A DNA stretch of 64,000 nt from an uncultured Methylibium sp. (GTDB lineage: Bacteria > Pseudomonadota > Gammaproteobacteria > Burkholderiales > Burkholderiaceae_C), in NCBI RefSeq assembly GCF_902826655.1, contig NZ_CADEFR010000006.1:1-64000 (forward strand), read 5' to 3'. Within the stretch, counting starts at the first letter, position 1; every line of letters starts with the position of its first letter. This document shows positions 1 through 8,485 of the stretch, piece after piece. Made by a program: the position numbers and the translations under genes. The notes beneath the pieces were generated by a model. It was not told the DNA's origin. It saw only the letters and a list, made by a program, of their open reading frames with translations, and ran no database searches.

Positions 1-603
1 GCCGCCGCAGCCGTCAGATGAGACTGTCGCGTTCCACACGAAACGGCATAGAGCCCTCCTGCGCGCGTCTTTCATCAGGGTCCGCAGCACTCGAAGCTGC
101 ATCGATGACCGGTTGTAGTTTGTCCGTCTGCACCTTTGCTCGACTGATCAACTCGATGCGCTGCTGCGCGGTGATGCGATAGGTCGAAGAAGACGAAGCC
201 AGAAGTGAATCGAGCCGCTGCGCGGCTCGTGGACTTCATTTGCTTGACTTCGGGGGAAGCCCTTGTAGTGAAATAGGCCAACCGACAGGGATGGCGGCGG
301 TTGGTGTATGCGCGAGCATGACTCGCATCATCACCGCCCTCGCCGCCTCTGAAAACCCCATCTTGCTGCCTGTCGACGGGGGCGGTCGTGGCGCGATAGG
401 CGACCTAAAAATTCGCGGCTGGAAGCTGACAGCGATCCCTCCCTCGCGGCGCCCGGCAGCCGCCGCCTTGCAATCACACCGCCCACCGCCGAAGCTCAGA
501 ACCTGGTGCGCATTGCGTGCGGTGCCCGGGCCGACGACGACGCCCCCTCGGACACGCGGCGCCAGCGGCAGGGGCGACGGACGGACGCACGAGGAGACTC
601 ACC
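1..603. other. Leading non-coding stretch, no convincing gene
   Basis: No open frame here has a good start, ribosome binding site and protein-like composition. The first 400 bases look less GC-rich than the rest of the window. A hairpin-capable CGAGCCG...CGGCTCG lies at about 210-228 but has no T tract on either strand. Bases 14-235 on the minus strand hold an open frame that may be a gene remnant (listed separately). The end of the stretch carries the leader of the GYD gene, with GAGGAG about eight bases before its ATG. Confidence 0.6.
14..235 (-). pseudogene. Possible gene remnant, 73 codons without a proper start
   Basis: The minus strand is open from a TGA at 236-238 to a TGA at 14-16. 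The translation is mixed and hydrophilic, containing RITAQQRIELISRAK and DAASSAADPDERRAQ, which reads more like a real protein than the Arg/Ala-rich shadow frames elsewhere. There is no ATG near the upstream end; an internal GTG could start a 39-residue product. I do not recognise the family. It may be the 3' end of a decayed gene, or chance. Confidence 0.2.
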
Positions 604-891
604 ATGCCCACCTTCATCACGCTGGCCAACTTCACCGAGCAGGGCGCGCGCTCGATCAAGGACTCGCCGGACCGCTTCCAGGCCTACAAGCAGCTGGCCG
701 AGGCCGCGGGCATCACGGTCAAGAGCGTGCACTGGACCGAGGGCGCCTACGACATCGTGCTGGTCACCGAAGGCCCGGAAGACGCGGTGATGGCGACCGC
801 GCTCAAGATGGCCCAGCTCGGCAACGTGCGCACGCAGACGCTGCGCGGCTACACCGAGAAGGAGATGCGCGGCTTCGCCGCCAAGCTGTAG
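604..891 (+). CDS. GYD domain-containing protein
   Basis: This encodes a 95-residue small soluble protein. The sequence begins MPTFITLANFTEQGARSIKD and contains the pattern VKSVHWTEGAYDIVLVTEGP, typical of the GYD family (named for a Gly-Tyr-Asp motif; here the position reads GAYD). Family members are short ferredoxin-like alpha/beta proteins of unknown biochemical role. The ATG was chosen over an upstream in-frame ATG at 517 because GAGGAG precedes it at good spacing and the extra N-terminus is low-complexity Arg/Pro sequence. It is monocistronic and converges on opgD with nine bases between stops. Confidence 0.85.
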   Translation: MPTFITLANFTEQGARSIKDSPDRFQAYKQLAEAAGITVKSVHWTEGAYDIVLVTEGPEDAVMATALKMAQLGNVRTQTLRGYTEKEMRGFAAKL

Positions 892-900
892 CCGGTCTGG

Positions 901-2484
901 CTAGATCAGCTTGCGCTCGGCCGCCGGCGGCGGGCTCCAGGCGTAGAGCCAGGTTTCGGTCAGCGGCCGGCCGTCGCTGCTGCGCAGGTAGAGGCGCAGG
1001 TCGACGGGCGCGCTGCCGTCATCGGGCGGCACCACGTCGAACATCGCGCGGTAGCCCTTGACGGAGGCCAGGGGTCGCGCGGAGGTGACCTCGACGCGGC
1101 CGCGCGAGGCGGTGATCACCGGCTCGACCTTGGCCTTGGGGTCCAGCCGCGCCAGCTCGCCGCCGCTGAAGTCGACCGCGAAGCGCCACGACCAGTACTT
1201 GCGCGGCTGCCCCACCACGCCGCCCAGGCCGGTGTGCGTGGCGACGCAGCGCGCCAGCGGCGGCTGCACCGGCGCGTCGGCGCCCCAGTGCAGGCGGTAG
1301 GCGAACAGCAGCTCCTCACCGGGCAGCGGCGGCCGCTTCGGGTTCCACAGCGCGACGATGTTGTCGAAGGTCTCGTCGACCGTCGGGATCTCGACCAGCT
1401 GCACCGACCCGGCGCCCCAGCCGGACTTCGGCTCCACCCACAGGCTGGGCCGGCGCTCGTAGAAGACGCCGTCGTCCTGGTAGTGGTCGAAGTTGCGGTC
1501 GCGCTGCATCAAGCCAAAGCCGCGCGGGTTCTCGTCGGCATGGGCGTTGAAGCGCAGGCTCGCCGGGTTGGCCAGCGGCCGCCAGATCCACTCACCAGCG
1601 CCGGTCCACATCTGCAGGCCGTCGCTGTCGTGGATCTCGGGGCGCCAGTCGTAGGCCATGCGGCGGTCGTTCTCGCCGTGCTGGTACATGCTGGTCAGCG
1701 GCGCGATGCCCAGGCGCTCGATGGGCCGGCGCGGGTAGAGCGCGGCGTCCACGTCCATCACCTGCGTATCGCCCGGCGTGATGACGAAGCGGTAGGCGCC
1801 GGCGATGCTGGGCGAGTCGAGCAGCGCGTAGACCGTGAGGCTGTTCGACGCGGCCGGCGGGCGCTCCAGCCAGAAGGCGACGAAGTTCGGGAACTCCTCG
1901 GCCCGCGGCAGGCCGGTGTCGACCGCCAGGCCGCGCGCCGACAGGCCGTACTGCCACTCGCCGCCGACCGCGCGGAAATAGCTCGCGCCCAGGAAGGCCG
2001 AGACGTCGCGCTGCAGGTCGGTGTGGAAGTGGAGCCGGAAGCCCGCAAAGCCCAGGTCGCGCGGCAACTGGCGGCCGTCGACGCCGCTCTTGCCGTAGTC
2101 GAAGAGCTCGGGGTCGTAGGCCAGCTCGCGCGCCTGGCCGTCCACCACCTCGTGGATGCGCACCGGCGACTTGAAGAACAGGCCCGGGTGGAAGAACTGC
2201 GCCTGGAAGCGCCGGCCTTCGCCGGCCCACAGCGCGTGGTCGGCGCGGTAGCGCAGGGCCTGGTAGCGGTCGTAGTCCAGGTCGCCCAGCGACGCCGGCA
2301 GCGTGGACGGCGGTGGCACGTAGGCCTGACCGGCCAGCGCGCGGGCGCGGCCCTTGAGCACGGCGTAGTCGAAGGGCCGGGCCTCGCCCAGGGTCTTGAG
2401 GCCGGCGGCCGCGGCGGGGCCGCTCCACAGTGCCTGCAGCGCGGCGAACGCGGCCGAGCCGCGCAACAAGGTTCTTCTTTGCAT
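901..2484 (-). CDS. opgD: Glucan biosynthesis protein D (periplasmic glucan, OpgD/MdoD type)
   Basis: The 527-residue product belongs to the MdoG/OpgG-OpgD family, periplasmic proteins that help build or release osmoregulated periplasmic glucans. The N-terminus MQRRTLLRG followed by an alanine-rich stretch ending AAAAG looks like a twin-arginine signal, which is characteristic of OpgD rather than the Sec-exported OpgG. The body matches the family along its whole length (for example PVRIHEVVDG, LTSMYQHGEND, WIWRPLANP). Length is close to E. coli OpgD (551). The start at 2484 is preferred because it begins the Tat signal; the frame stays open upstream into bioB. No opgH glucosyltransferase is in the window, so the partner must lie elsewhere. 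Confidence 0.88.
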   Translation of the reverse strand: MQRRTLLRGSAAFAALQALWSGPAAAAGLKTLGEARPFDYAVLKGRARALAGQAYVPPPSTLPASLGDLDYDRYQALRYRADHALWAGEGRRFQAQFFHPGLFFKSPVRIHEVVDGQARELAYDPELFDYGKSGVDGRQLPRDLGFAGFRLHFHTDLQRDVSAFLGASYFRAVGGEWQYGLSARGLAVDTGLPRAEEFPNFVAFWLERPPAASNSLTVYALLDSPSIAGAYRFVITPGDTQVMDVDAALYPRRPIERLGIAPLTSMYQHGENDRRMAYDWRPEIHDSDGLQMWTGAGEWIWRPLANPASLRFNAHADENPRGFGLMQRDRNFDHYQDDGVFYERRPSLWVEPKSGWGAGSVQLVEIPTVDETFDNIVALWNPKRPPLPGEELLFAYRLHWGADAPVQPPLARCVATHTGLGGVVGQPRKYWSWRFAVDFSGGELARLDPKAKVEPVITASRGRVEVTSARPLASVKGYRAMFDVVPPDDGSAPVDLRLYLRSSDGRPLTETWLYAWSPPPAAERKLI

Positions 2485-2558
2485 CGACGTCGATGCTAGC
2501 GAGCCGCGGGCCAGCTGCTGTCGCCGGCCGACGTGGCGGCTTGTAGGACGATGCCGCG

Positions 2559-3563
2559 TCAGCAGGGGCTGATACCGAGGCGCTCGAACAGCGCGTCGTC
2601 GCGCGCCACGTCCGGGTTGCCGGTGACCAGCAGCTTGTCGCCGTAGAACATCGAGTTGGCGCCGGCCAGGAAGCACAGCGCCTGGATGCCGTCGCCCAGG
2701 CCCTGGCGGCCGGCCGACAGCCGCACCCAGGCCTTGGGCATGGTGATGCGCGCCACCGCGATCATGCGGACGAACTCGAAGGGGTCGATCTTGTCGGTGC
2801 CCGCCAGCGGCGTGCCCTCGACCTGCACCAGCTCGTTGATCGGCACCGATTCCGGGTACGGGTCCAGGTTGGCCAGCTGGGCGATCAGGCCGGCGCGCTC
2901 GCGCCGCGACTCGCCCATGCCGACGATGCCGCCGCAGCACACGCTCATGCCGGCCTCGCGCGCATGCGCCAGCGTCGTCAGGCGCTCCTCGTAGACGCGC
3001 GTGCTGATGATGCGGCCGTAGGCCTCGGGCGCGGTGTCGAGGTTGTGGTTGTAGTAGTCGACGCCGGCTTCCTTGAGCGCCTGCGCCTGCGGCTGGGTCA
3101 GCATGCCCAGCGTGCAGCAGGCCTCCAGCCCCAGCGACTTGACCTCGCGCACCAGCTCGGCGACCTTCTCGATGTCGCGGTCCTTGGGCTCGCGCCAGGC
3201 CGCGCCCATGCAGAAGCGCGTGGCACCGGCCTGCACGGCGGCCTGGGCGGCGGCGCGCACGGCGGCCACGTCCATCAGCTTGTCGGCCTCGACGCCGGTG
3301 TCGTAGTGCACCGACTGCGGGCAGTAGGCGCAGTCTTCCGGGCAGCCGCCGGTCTTGATCGACAGCAGCGTCGAGCGCTGCACCGCGTTGGCGTCGTGGT
3401 GCTCACGGTGCACCTGCTGGGCCTGCCACAGCAGGTCGTTGAAGGGCAGCGCGAACAGCGCCTCGATCTGCTCGACGCTCCAGCGCTCGGTCGACGGATG
3501 CGGCGCGTGCGCAGCCTGCGGGGCGGGGGGGCGGACGAGGTGGATGGGCTGGGTGGCAGTCAT
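2559..3563 (-). CDS. bioB: Biotin synthase
   Basis: BioB is a radical SAM enzyme that inserts sulfur into dethiobiotin, the last step of biotin synthesis. The 334-residue protein carries the radical-SAM cluster motif CPEDCAYC with Cys74, Cys78 and Cys81, preceded by [10 protein letters not shown]. Later family signatures are [11 protein letters not shown] and the C-terminal RLSAGR and [10 protein letters not shown] segments; the arginine in RLSAGR is the usual ligand of the auxiliary 2Fe-2S cluster. The gene starts four bases after the stop of the flavoprotein gene, so it is probably read from upstream. Other bio genes (bioA, F, D) are not in this window. Confidence 0.97.
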   Translation of the reverse strand: MTATQPIHLVRPPAPQAAHAPHPSTERWSVEQIEALFALPFNDLLWQAQQVHREHHDANAVQRSTLLSIKTGGCPEDCAYCPQSVHYDTGVEADKLMDVAAVRAAAQAAVQAGATRFCMGAAWREPKDRDIEKVAELVREVKSLGLEACCTLGMLTQPQAQALKEAGVDYYNHNLDTAPEAYGRIISTRVYEERLTTLAHAREAGMSVCCGGIVGMGESRRERAGLIAQLANLDPYPESVPINELVQVEGTPLAGTDKIDPFEFVRMIAVARITMPKAWVRLSAGRQGLGDGIQALCFLAGANSMFYGDKLLVTGNPDVARDDALFERLGISPC

Positions 3564-3567
3564 GCGC

Positions 3568-4821
3568 CTATTGTCGCCGCTCGGCCAGCCAGTCCAGCGC
3601 GCCCTGCCCGGCGACCCGGCCGCTGGCGAAGCAGGCGCTCAGCAGGTAGCCGCCGGTGGGCGCCTCCCAGTCCAGCATCTCGCCGGCACAGAAGACGCCC
3701 GGCGCGGCCTGCAGCATCAGCCGCCCGTCCAGCGCCTCGAAGCGCACGCCGCCGGCGGTGCTGATGGCTTCGGCGATGGGCCGCGGCGCGGTCAGGCGCA
3801 GCGGCAGCGCCTTCAGGGCCGACGCGAGCCGCGCCGGGTCGTGCATCGCCTCGCGGTCCAGCAGCTCGTGCAGCAGCGCGGCCTTGACGCCGGCGATGCC
3901 GAGCCGGCTCTTGAGGTGGGTGGACAGCGAGCGGCTGCCCCGCGGGCGCGCCACTTCGGCCGCGACGAAGCCGGCGTCCCGGTCGGGCAGCAGGTCGAGG
4001 TGGATCGTGGCGTCGCCGTGCGCGGCGATCTCCTCGCGCAGCAGCGCCGAGGCCGCGTAGACCAGGCTGCCCTCGATGCCGGTGGCGGTGGCGACGAACT
4101 CGCCCTGGCGCCGGAAGTGCGCGCCGTCGCGGGCGGTGAAGTCCAGCACCACCGGCTTGATCGGCGCGCCGGCATGGCGCTCGCGGAAGTGGTCCGACCA
4201 GCCGACATCGAAGCCGCAGTTCGACGGCCGCAGCGGCGCCAGGCCGACACCGCGCGCCGCCAGCAGCGGCGCCCAGGCGCCGTTGGAGCCCAGCTGCGGC
4301 CAGCTCGCGCCGCCGAGCGCCAGCACCGCGGCGCGCGCCTCGACGATGCGCTCGCCGTCGGGCGTTTCGAAGCGGGCACACCTAGTCTCGTCCCAGCCCA
4401 CCCAGCGATGGCGCTGGTGGAACACGACCCCGGCACCGCGCAGCCGGTGTAGCCAGGCCCGCAGCAGCGGCGCGGCCTTCAGGTCGGCCGGGAAGACGCG
4501 GCCCGAGCTGCCGACGAAGGTGGTGATGCCCAGGCCCTGCGCCCAGGCGCGCAGCGCGTCGGCGTCGAAGCGGCGCAGCAGGCCTTCGATCTCCGCACGC
4601 CGGACACCGTAGCGGCCGACGAAGGCCTCGAAGGGCTCGCCGTGCGTCAGGTTGAGCCCGCCCTTGCCGGCCAGCAGGAACTTGCGGCCGACCGAGGGCA
4701 TGGCGTCGAAGACCTCGACCCGCGCACCACCGGCCGCCAGCACCTCGGCCGCCATCAGGCCGGCCGGGCCGGCGCCGATGACGACGGCCGCATCCCTCAG
4801 CAGGTCATCATCGGACGCCAC
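3568..4821 (-). CDS. HI0933/BaiN-like FAD-dependent flavoprotein (TIGR03862 type)
   Basis: This 417-residue predicted flavoprotein opens with a dinucleotide-binding fold ([20 protein letters not shown], about residues 13-32) followed by [17 protein letters not shown], a signature of the HI0933-like NAD(P)/FAD oxidoreductase family. The C-terminal [27 protein letters not shown] region is the second half of the FAD site. Members include BaiN and many proteins without known substrate; the closest subgroup I recall is the uncharacterised PP4765-type. Its start overlaps the end of the outer-membrane protein gene by 14 bases, and bioB follows four bases downstream, indicating one operon. A role in biotin synthesis is not supported by anything except position. 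Confidence 0.85.
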   Translation of the reverse strand: MASDDDLLRDAAVVIGAGPAGLMAAEVLAAGGARVEVFDAMPSVGRKFLLAGKGGLNLTHGEPFEAFVGRYGVRRAEIEGLLRRFDADALRAWAQGLGITTFVGSSGRVFPADLKAAPLLRAWLHRLRGAGVVFHQRHRWVGWDETRCARFETPDGERIVEARAAVLALGGASWPQLGSNGAWAPLLAARGVGLAPLRPSNCGFDVGWSDHFRERHAGAPIKPVVLDFTARDGAHFRRQGEFVATATGIEGSLVYAASALLREEIAAHGDATIHLDLLPDRDAGFVAAEVARPRGSRSLSTHLKSRLGIAGVKAALLHELLDREAMHDPARLASALKALPLRLTAPRPIAEAISTAGGVRFEALDGRLMLQAAPGVFCAGEMLDWEAPTGGYLLSACFASGRVAGQGALDWLAERRQ

Positions 4822-6304
4822 GGCTGGTCACCCCGAAGGTGAAGGCCAGCGAGACTTCGACCACGTCGCCCTTCAGCGGGCCGCGCAAGCCCTGGATGCG
4901 GCCGCCGCCGACGCGCAGCGCGACGCCGGGGGTCAGCGCGTAGCCGATGTAGGCCATGGGTTGCACCAGCGCGCCACCGGCGGTGTCGACGCCGCCGCCG
5001 CCGGCGGCGCCGGCCAGGGCCTCGACGCCGGCATGCCAGCGCGAGCCGATGTCGGTTCGCCAGCCGACGCCCAGCAGGCCGACCGAGTAGCCGCCGGCCC
5101 CGCCGTCGTAGGCGCTGTGCGCCTGGGCACTGAGGTAGAAGCGCTCGGACATGTAGCGGTTGACGCGCAGCGACACCGCGTCGAGCTTGCGCGTCGTGCC
5201 GTCGCGCCGTGCGGCCGCGTAGCGCTCGACGCCGCCGACCCATTCCATGCGGGTGGTGCGCGCCGGGATCGCGCTGCCGGTGCGGTCGTCGAGGATCCAG
5301 TTCAGCGCCACCGTGCCGTACAGCGCCTTGAAGCTGCCCTGCGGCGCCTGCGCCCAGCCGAGCTCGGCCGTCACGCCGAGGTCGACGCCCAGCCGCGCGA
5401 TCGCATAGGCGCCGGCCTTGAGCAGCAGGCCTCCGCCGACGTCGACATCGCCGCCGCCGCCCATGCCGACGGCGACGCGGCCGCCGAGCGTCAGCCAGTC
5501 GCCGGCGACGCCGTACTCCGTGCCCAGCAGGCCCAGGTACTCGGCATAGCCGGAGACGCCGCCGCTCGCGGCGCCGGCCGCTTCCAGCCCCCAGTAGGCG
5601 TTGTCGTCGAAGGCCTGTTCGAGCCGCGCGCCGGCATAGCCGATGTTGCGCGGCAGCGGCGGCCCGCTGACCCGCATGCTGCCGGCCCGCGTGCGGTAGA
5701 CGCCGGCCACGGCCTGCACGCGGTCGAAGCCGATGCCGGAGCGCGCCTCGTGGCGCGCCACCTCGCCCAGGCGCGCGGCGGGCACGCGCCGGAACTCGGT
5801 GTCGACGTTCCACACCAGGCCGAGCTGGCGGCTGTCGATGCGGCCACCGCTCGGGAAGCGCACGCGCGACCACGACAGGCCGATCTGCTGGCCGCCGATG
5901 TTCCACAGCAGGTCGACGTGCGGCCGCAGCATCAGGCCGCCGCCGACCGGTGCATTGCCGCCGCCACCGCCGCCGGCATAGAAGCCGAGCTCGATCGACA
6001 GCGGACCGACCAGCGGCCGCTGCCAGCCGGCTTCGGCACCCACCGTGAACATGCCGCCGCGCGAGCCGGTGATCGCGCCGTAGGCCGCCGGACCGACCCA
6101 GACGCCGGGTACCACCTCGAGCAGGTAGCTGGTGCCGACCAGGCCCATGCCTTCGTTGCCGGGCAGCTCGGTGCGCTCGAGGTTCAGGCGCATGCGCGCC
6201 GGCGTGGTCTCGATCGGTTCGGCGGTGGGCTGGGCAAAGGCGACCGGCGCCGACAGCAGGCCCAGGGCCGTCGCCAGGGCACGCAGGCCGGGACCGGGCT
6301 TCAT
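4808..6304 (-). CDS. Exported glycine-rich beta-barrel-like protein, function unknown
   Basis: The 498-residue product has a Sec signal peptide (about residues 1-24, ending PVAFAQP). The mature part alternates hydrophobic and polar residues with many Gly and aromatic residues and ends in FTF before a short tail, as expected for outer-membrane beta-strands; two similar halves are suggested by repeated TSYLLEVVPGVWVGPAAYG-like strands. I cannot assign a substrate. The ATG at 6304 overlaps the TGA of the upstream ASCH gene as ATGA, and its own 3' end overlaps the flavoprotein gene. Outer-membrane location is an inference from composition. Confidence 0.65.
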   Translation of the reverse strand: MKPGPGLRALATALGLLSAPVAFAQPTAEPIETTPARMRLNLERTELPGNEGMGLVGTSYLLEVVPGVWVGPAAYGAITGSRGGMFTVGAEAGWQRPLVGPLSIELGFYAGGGGGGNAPVGGGLMLRPHVDLLWNIGGQQIGLSWSRVRFPSGGRIDSRQLGLVWNVDTEFRRVPAARLGEVARHEARSGIGFDRVQAVAGVYRTRAGSMRVSGPPLPRNIGYAGARLEQAFDDNAYWGLEAAGAASGGVSGYAEYLGLLGTEYGVAGDWLTLGGRVAVGMGGGGDVDVGGGLLLKAGAYAIARLGVDLGVTAELGWAQAPQGSFKALYGTVALNWILDDRTGSAIPARTTRMEWVGGVERYAAARRDGTTRKLDAVSLRVNRYMSERFYLSAQAHSAYDGGAGGYSVGLLGVGWRTDIGSRWHAGVEALAGAAGGGGVDTAGGALVQPMAYIGYALTPGVALRVGGGRIQGLRGPLKGDVVEVSLAFTFGVTSRGVR

Positions 6305-6807
6305 GCGGCGCTCCCGGTCGTCGCCACGGGCCAGACCAGCTCGAAGTGCTCGAGCACCAGCTCGAGCCGCTCGTCGGCCTCGAAGCCCTCCTGCTCGCCG
6401 CGCTCGGCGAAGTCCTGGCGGTGCGCGGTCAGCCACCAGGCCAGGCTCATGTCGCCTTCGCCGGCCTCGAAGGCGAAGGCGTCGTCGATCTCGTTGAAGT
6501 GGCGCAGCTCGACATGCGTGTTGCGCACGATCGCGCGCGGCCGGCCGCTACCGTCGAGCACCACGAGGTGGTCGCCCGGCTGCGGCAGCGGTTCGAGGTC
6601 CTTCTGGAAGTCGCGCCGCAGCGTCGCGTGCGCGCGCTTGATGCCGCTGGCGACCAGTTCCGCCAGCTGGTCGGCCAGCCCGCGGTCGTGGCCCAGCGCA
6701 CTGGCCGAGAAGCCCTCGACGCTGACCTTGCATTCGCGCTGGAAGGCCAGCCAGAACGGCTCGATCTCGTCGACCCGGCCCGGCAGCGGCGCGGCGTGGA
6801 GGCTCAT
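6301..6807 (-). CDS. ASCH domain-containing protein
   Basis: The 168-residue soluble protein contains an ASCH (ASC-1 homology) domain over most of its length. Recognisable parts are the IKRAHATLRRDF strand, the turn LPQPGDHLVVLDGSGRPRAI, then IVRNTHVELRHFNEIDDAFA and the terminal WWLTAHRQDF. ASCH is related to the PUA fold and is thought to bind RNA or nucleotides; several bacterial members hydrolyse N4-acetylcytidine. The ATG at 6807 is chosen because the domain begins about 20 residues later and upstream frame is low complexity. It is first gene of a leftward set with a 4-nt overlap to the next gene. Confidence 0.82.
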   Translation of the reverse strand: MSLHAAPLPGRVDEIEPFWLAFQRECKVSVEGFSASALGHDRGLADQLAELVASGIKRAHATLRRDFQKDLEPLPQPGDHLVVLDGSGRPRAIVRNTHVELRHFNEIDDAFAFEAGEGDMSLAWWLTAHRQDFAERGEQEGFEADERLELVLEHFELVWPVATTGSAA

Positions 6808-6961
6808 CGCGGGGCGGCGCCGCAGCGGGTGGCCGCAGGCGCGAAGCGGATGAACGACGGGCGGTGGCGGCTCATGGGCGGCGCAGTGTGCCACGAGCCC
6901 CGCAGTGCAAGGTCTGGCAGCATGGCGCGACTGATGGCGAAGCCCGCTGCCGGAGTCCGCG

Positions 6962-7681
6962 ATGCGCCTTGCCCTGTCTGCCTTGATGCTGTCGATCCCG
7001 GCCCTGGCCGCCGCGGCCGACCCCGCCGCCTGCTCGGCCCGGTCGGGGACCAAGGTTCCGCTGGTCGTCGAGCTGTACACGTCGGAGGGCTGCAACTCCT
7101 GCCCGCCGGCGGACAAGTGGCTGGGCACGCTGAAGGACCGCGGCGACGTCATCGCGCTGGCCTTCCACGTCGACTACTGGGACCGCCTCGGCTGGACCGA
7201 CCGCTTCGCCAGCCCGGACTGGACGCGGCGCCAGAACCACGCGGCATCGCGCAGCGGCGCGAGCTTCGTCTACACGCCGCAGGTGCTGGTCAACGCCCGC
7301 GACTACCGGCGCTGGCCGGCGCTGCCGACGCCCGCCGCGTCGACCGTGGACCTGAGCCTCGTCCGCGACGGCGACGCTTACGTCGCGCGCCTCACGCGCC
7401 GCGGGGCCGGCGCCCCGGCCGAACTGATGGGCTACTGGGCCGTGACCGAGAACGGCCATCGCACACAGGTGCGCAGCGGCGAGAACGCCGGCGCGACCCT
7501 GCAGCACGACGCGGTGGTGCGCGAGCTGCAGCAGGTGCTGCTGGTCGACGACCAGCCGCTGCGCTTCACGCCGAAGTCGCTGCCCGATGCGGTCAGCGGC
7601 CCCCGGCCGCAGCGCGTGCAGTTCGTCGTGATCGACGCGCGCAGCGGCGTGCCGGTGCAGGCGGTGGCGCTGGGCTGCTGA
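6962..7681 (+). CDS. DUF1223 domain-containing exported protein
   Basis: The product is 239 residues with a Sec-type signal (about 1-20, ending ALAAAADP). The mature part is a DUF1223 domain: VVELYTSEGCNSCPPADKWL holds a thioredoxin-like CxxC (Cys-Asn-Ser-Cys), followed by VIALAFHVDYWDRLGWTD and YTPQVLVNARD. The family is predicted to have a thioredoxin fold and act outside the cytoplasm, but its substrate is unknown. It is divergent from the ASCH gene across 154 bases that should hold both promoters, and it converges on the Rieske ferredoxin gene with seven bases between stops. Confidence 0.88.
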   Translation: MRLALSALMLSIPALAAAADPAACSARSGTKVPLVVELYTSEGCNSCPPADKWLGTLKDRGDVIALAFHVDYWDRLGWTDRFASPDWTRRQNHAASRSGASFVYTPQVLVNARDYRRWPALPTPAASTVDLSLVRDGDAYVARLTRRGAGAPAELMGYWAVTENGHRTQVRSGENAGATLQHDAVVRELQQVLLVDDQPLRFTPKSLPDAVSGPRPQRVQFVVIDARSGVPVQAVALGC

Positions 7682-7688
7682 GCGCTGT

Positions 7689-8009
7689 TCAGCCCAGCCG
7701 CACCCAGACGCGGCCGTCCTCGATCTTCAGCGCGAAGGTCTGGAGGTGCTGCTCCAGCGGCTCGCACAGGGCCTTGCCGCTGCGGATGTCGAAGCGGCCC
7801 TGGTGCAGCGGGCACTCGATCGAGCCGTCGGCCTCGACGAAGCCGTCGGTCAGCGCGGCCTGGCCGTGGGTGCACCAGGCGTCGAAGGCGAAGCATTCGC
7901 TGCCCAGCCGCGCCAGCGCGATCTGGCGGCCGGCGAGCTGGCAGCCGACGACCTCGCCGTCGGGTACGGCGTCGGCCGGGCCGGCGTCGTGCCAATGAGC
8001 TTCGCTCAT
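7689..8009 (-). CDS. Rieske [2Fe-2S] ferredoxin of a ring-hydroxylating oxygenase
   Basis: This 106-residue protein is a soluble Rieske ferredoxin. The cluster ligands are visible as CTHG (Cys46, His48) and CPLHQGRFD (Cys66, His69), with the expected spacing, and GKALCEPLEQHLQTFALKIEDG is the usual C-terminal strand region. It should pass electrons from a reductase to the oxygenase encoded just upstream. It is the last gene of the gentisate cluster; its ATG overlaps the beta-subunit stop as ATGA. NagAb of naphthalene/salicylate pathways is the likely counterpart. No ferredoxin reductase gene is present nearby. Confidence 0.9.
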   Translation of the reverse strand: MSEAHWHDAGPADAVPDGEVVGCQLAGRQIALARLGSECFAFDAWCTHGQAALTDGFVEADGSIECPLHQGRFDIRSGKALCEPLEQHLQTFALKIEDGRVWVRLG

Positions 8010-8485
8010 ACCGGATCGATGATGGAGTTGGGGATCAGGTCGTTGTCGTAGACGACAACGCGGCTCGCGAAACGCCAGCCTTCGGGCGTGCGCACGACGC
8101 GGTCGATGCTGCGGCCGACCAGCAGGGTCTCGGGCATCGCGTCGCGCTTGGTGCGCAGCACCAGCAGCGGCGTCTCGGTCTCGACGGCGTCGCCGGCCAC
8201 GGCGGTGATCCGCGGCAGGCCGACGATGTGGCACTGGCTGTAGGGGTCGTGGTAGATCGTGTCGACGACGCCGACGACGCGGTCGCGCAGCATGCCGCGG
8301 CTCTCGTAGGCCATGATGGCCAGCGGCAGGCCGCGGTCGAAGTTCTCGCGCGACTGCAGGCGGTAGACCGCGTCCTCGGTGTAGTGGTCGGGCCAGCGCG
8401 CCAGGTCGCCGTGGTCCAGCGTGGCGGCGTGGTCGGCGTGGAGCTGGTGCAGCGCCTGCCAGTCCTCGAAGCCCACCATGCTCAT
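8006..8485 (-). CDS. Ring-hydroxylating oxygenase, small (beta) subunit
   Basis: The 159-residue protein matches the small subunit of Rieske non-haem iron oxygenases (NTF2-like fold). Typical features are the N-terminal helices ending YTEDAVYRLQSRENFDRGL and the strand segment TLLVGRSIDRVVRTPEGWRFASRVVVYD. The subunit is structural and supports the alpha hexamer. Two start codons are possible: the ATG at 8485, which overlaps the alpha stop as ATGA and is preferred, and one two codons later. In salicylate 5-hydroxylases the corresponding gene is nagH. Confidence 0.9.
   Translation of the reverse strand: MSMVGFEDWQALHQLHADHAATLDHGDLARWPDHYTEDAVYRLQSRENFDRGLPLAIMAYESRGMLRDRVVGVVDTIYHDPYSQCHIVGLPRITAVAGDAVETETPLLVLRTKRDAMPETLLVGRSIDRVVRTPEGWRFASRVVVYDNDLIPNSIIDPV

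Noticed and set aside
4652-6853. A 733-codon frame on the plus strand across the flavoprotein and outer-membrane protein genes
   Set aside because: Composition is Ala/Arg/Gly rich without family motifs, and it lies over two genes with clear protein signatures; it is a shadow of high GC.
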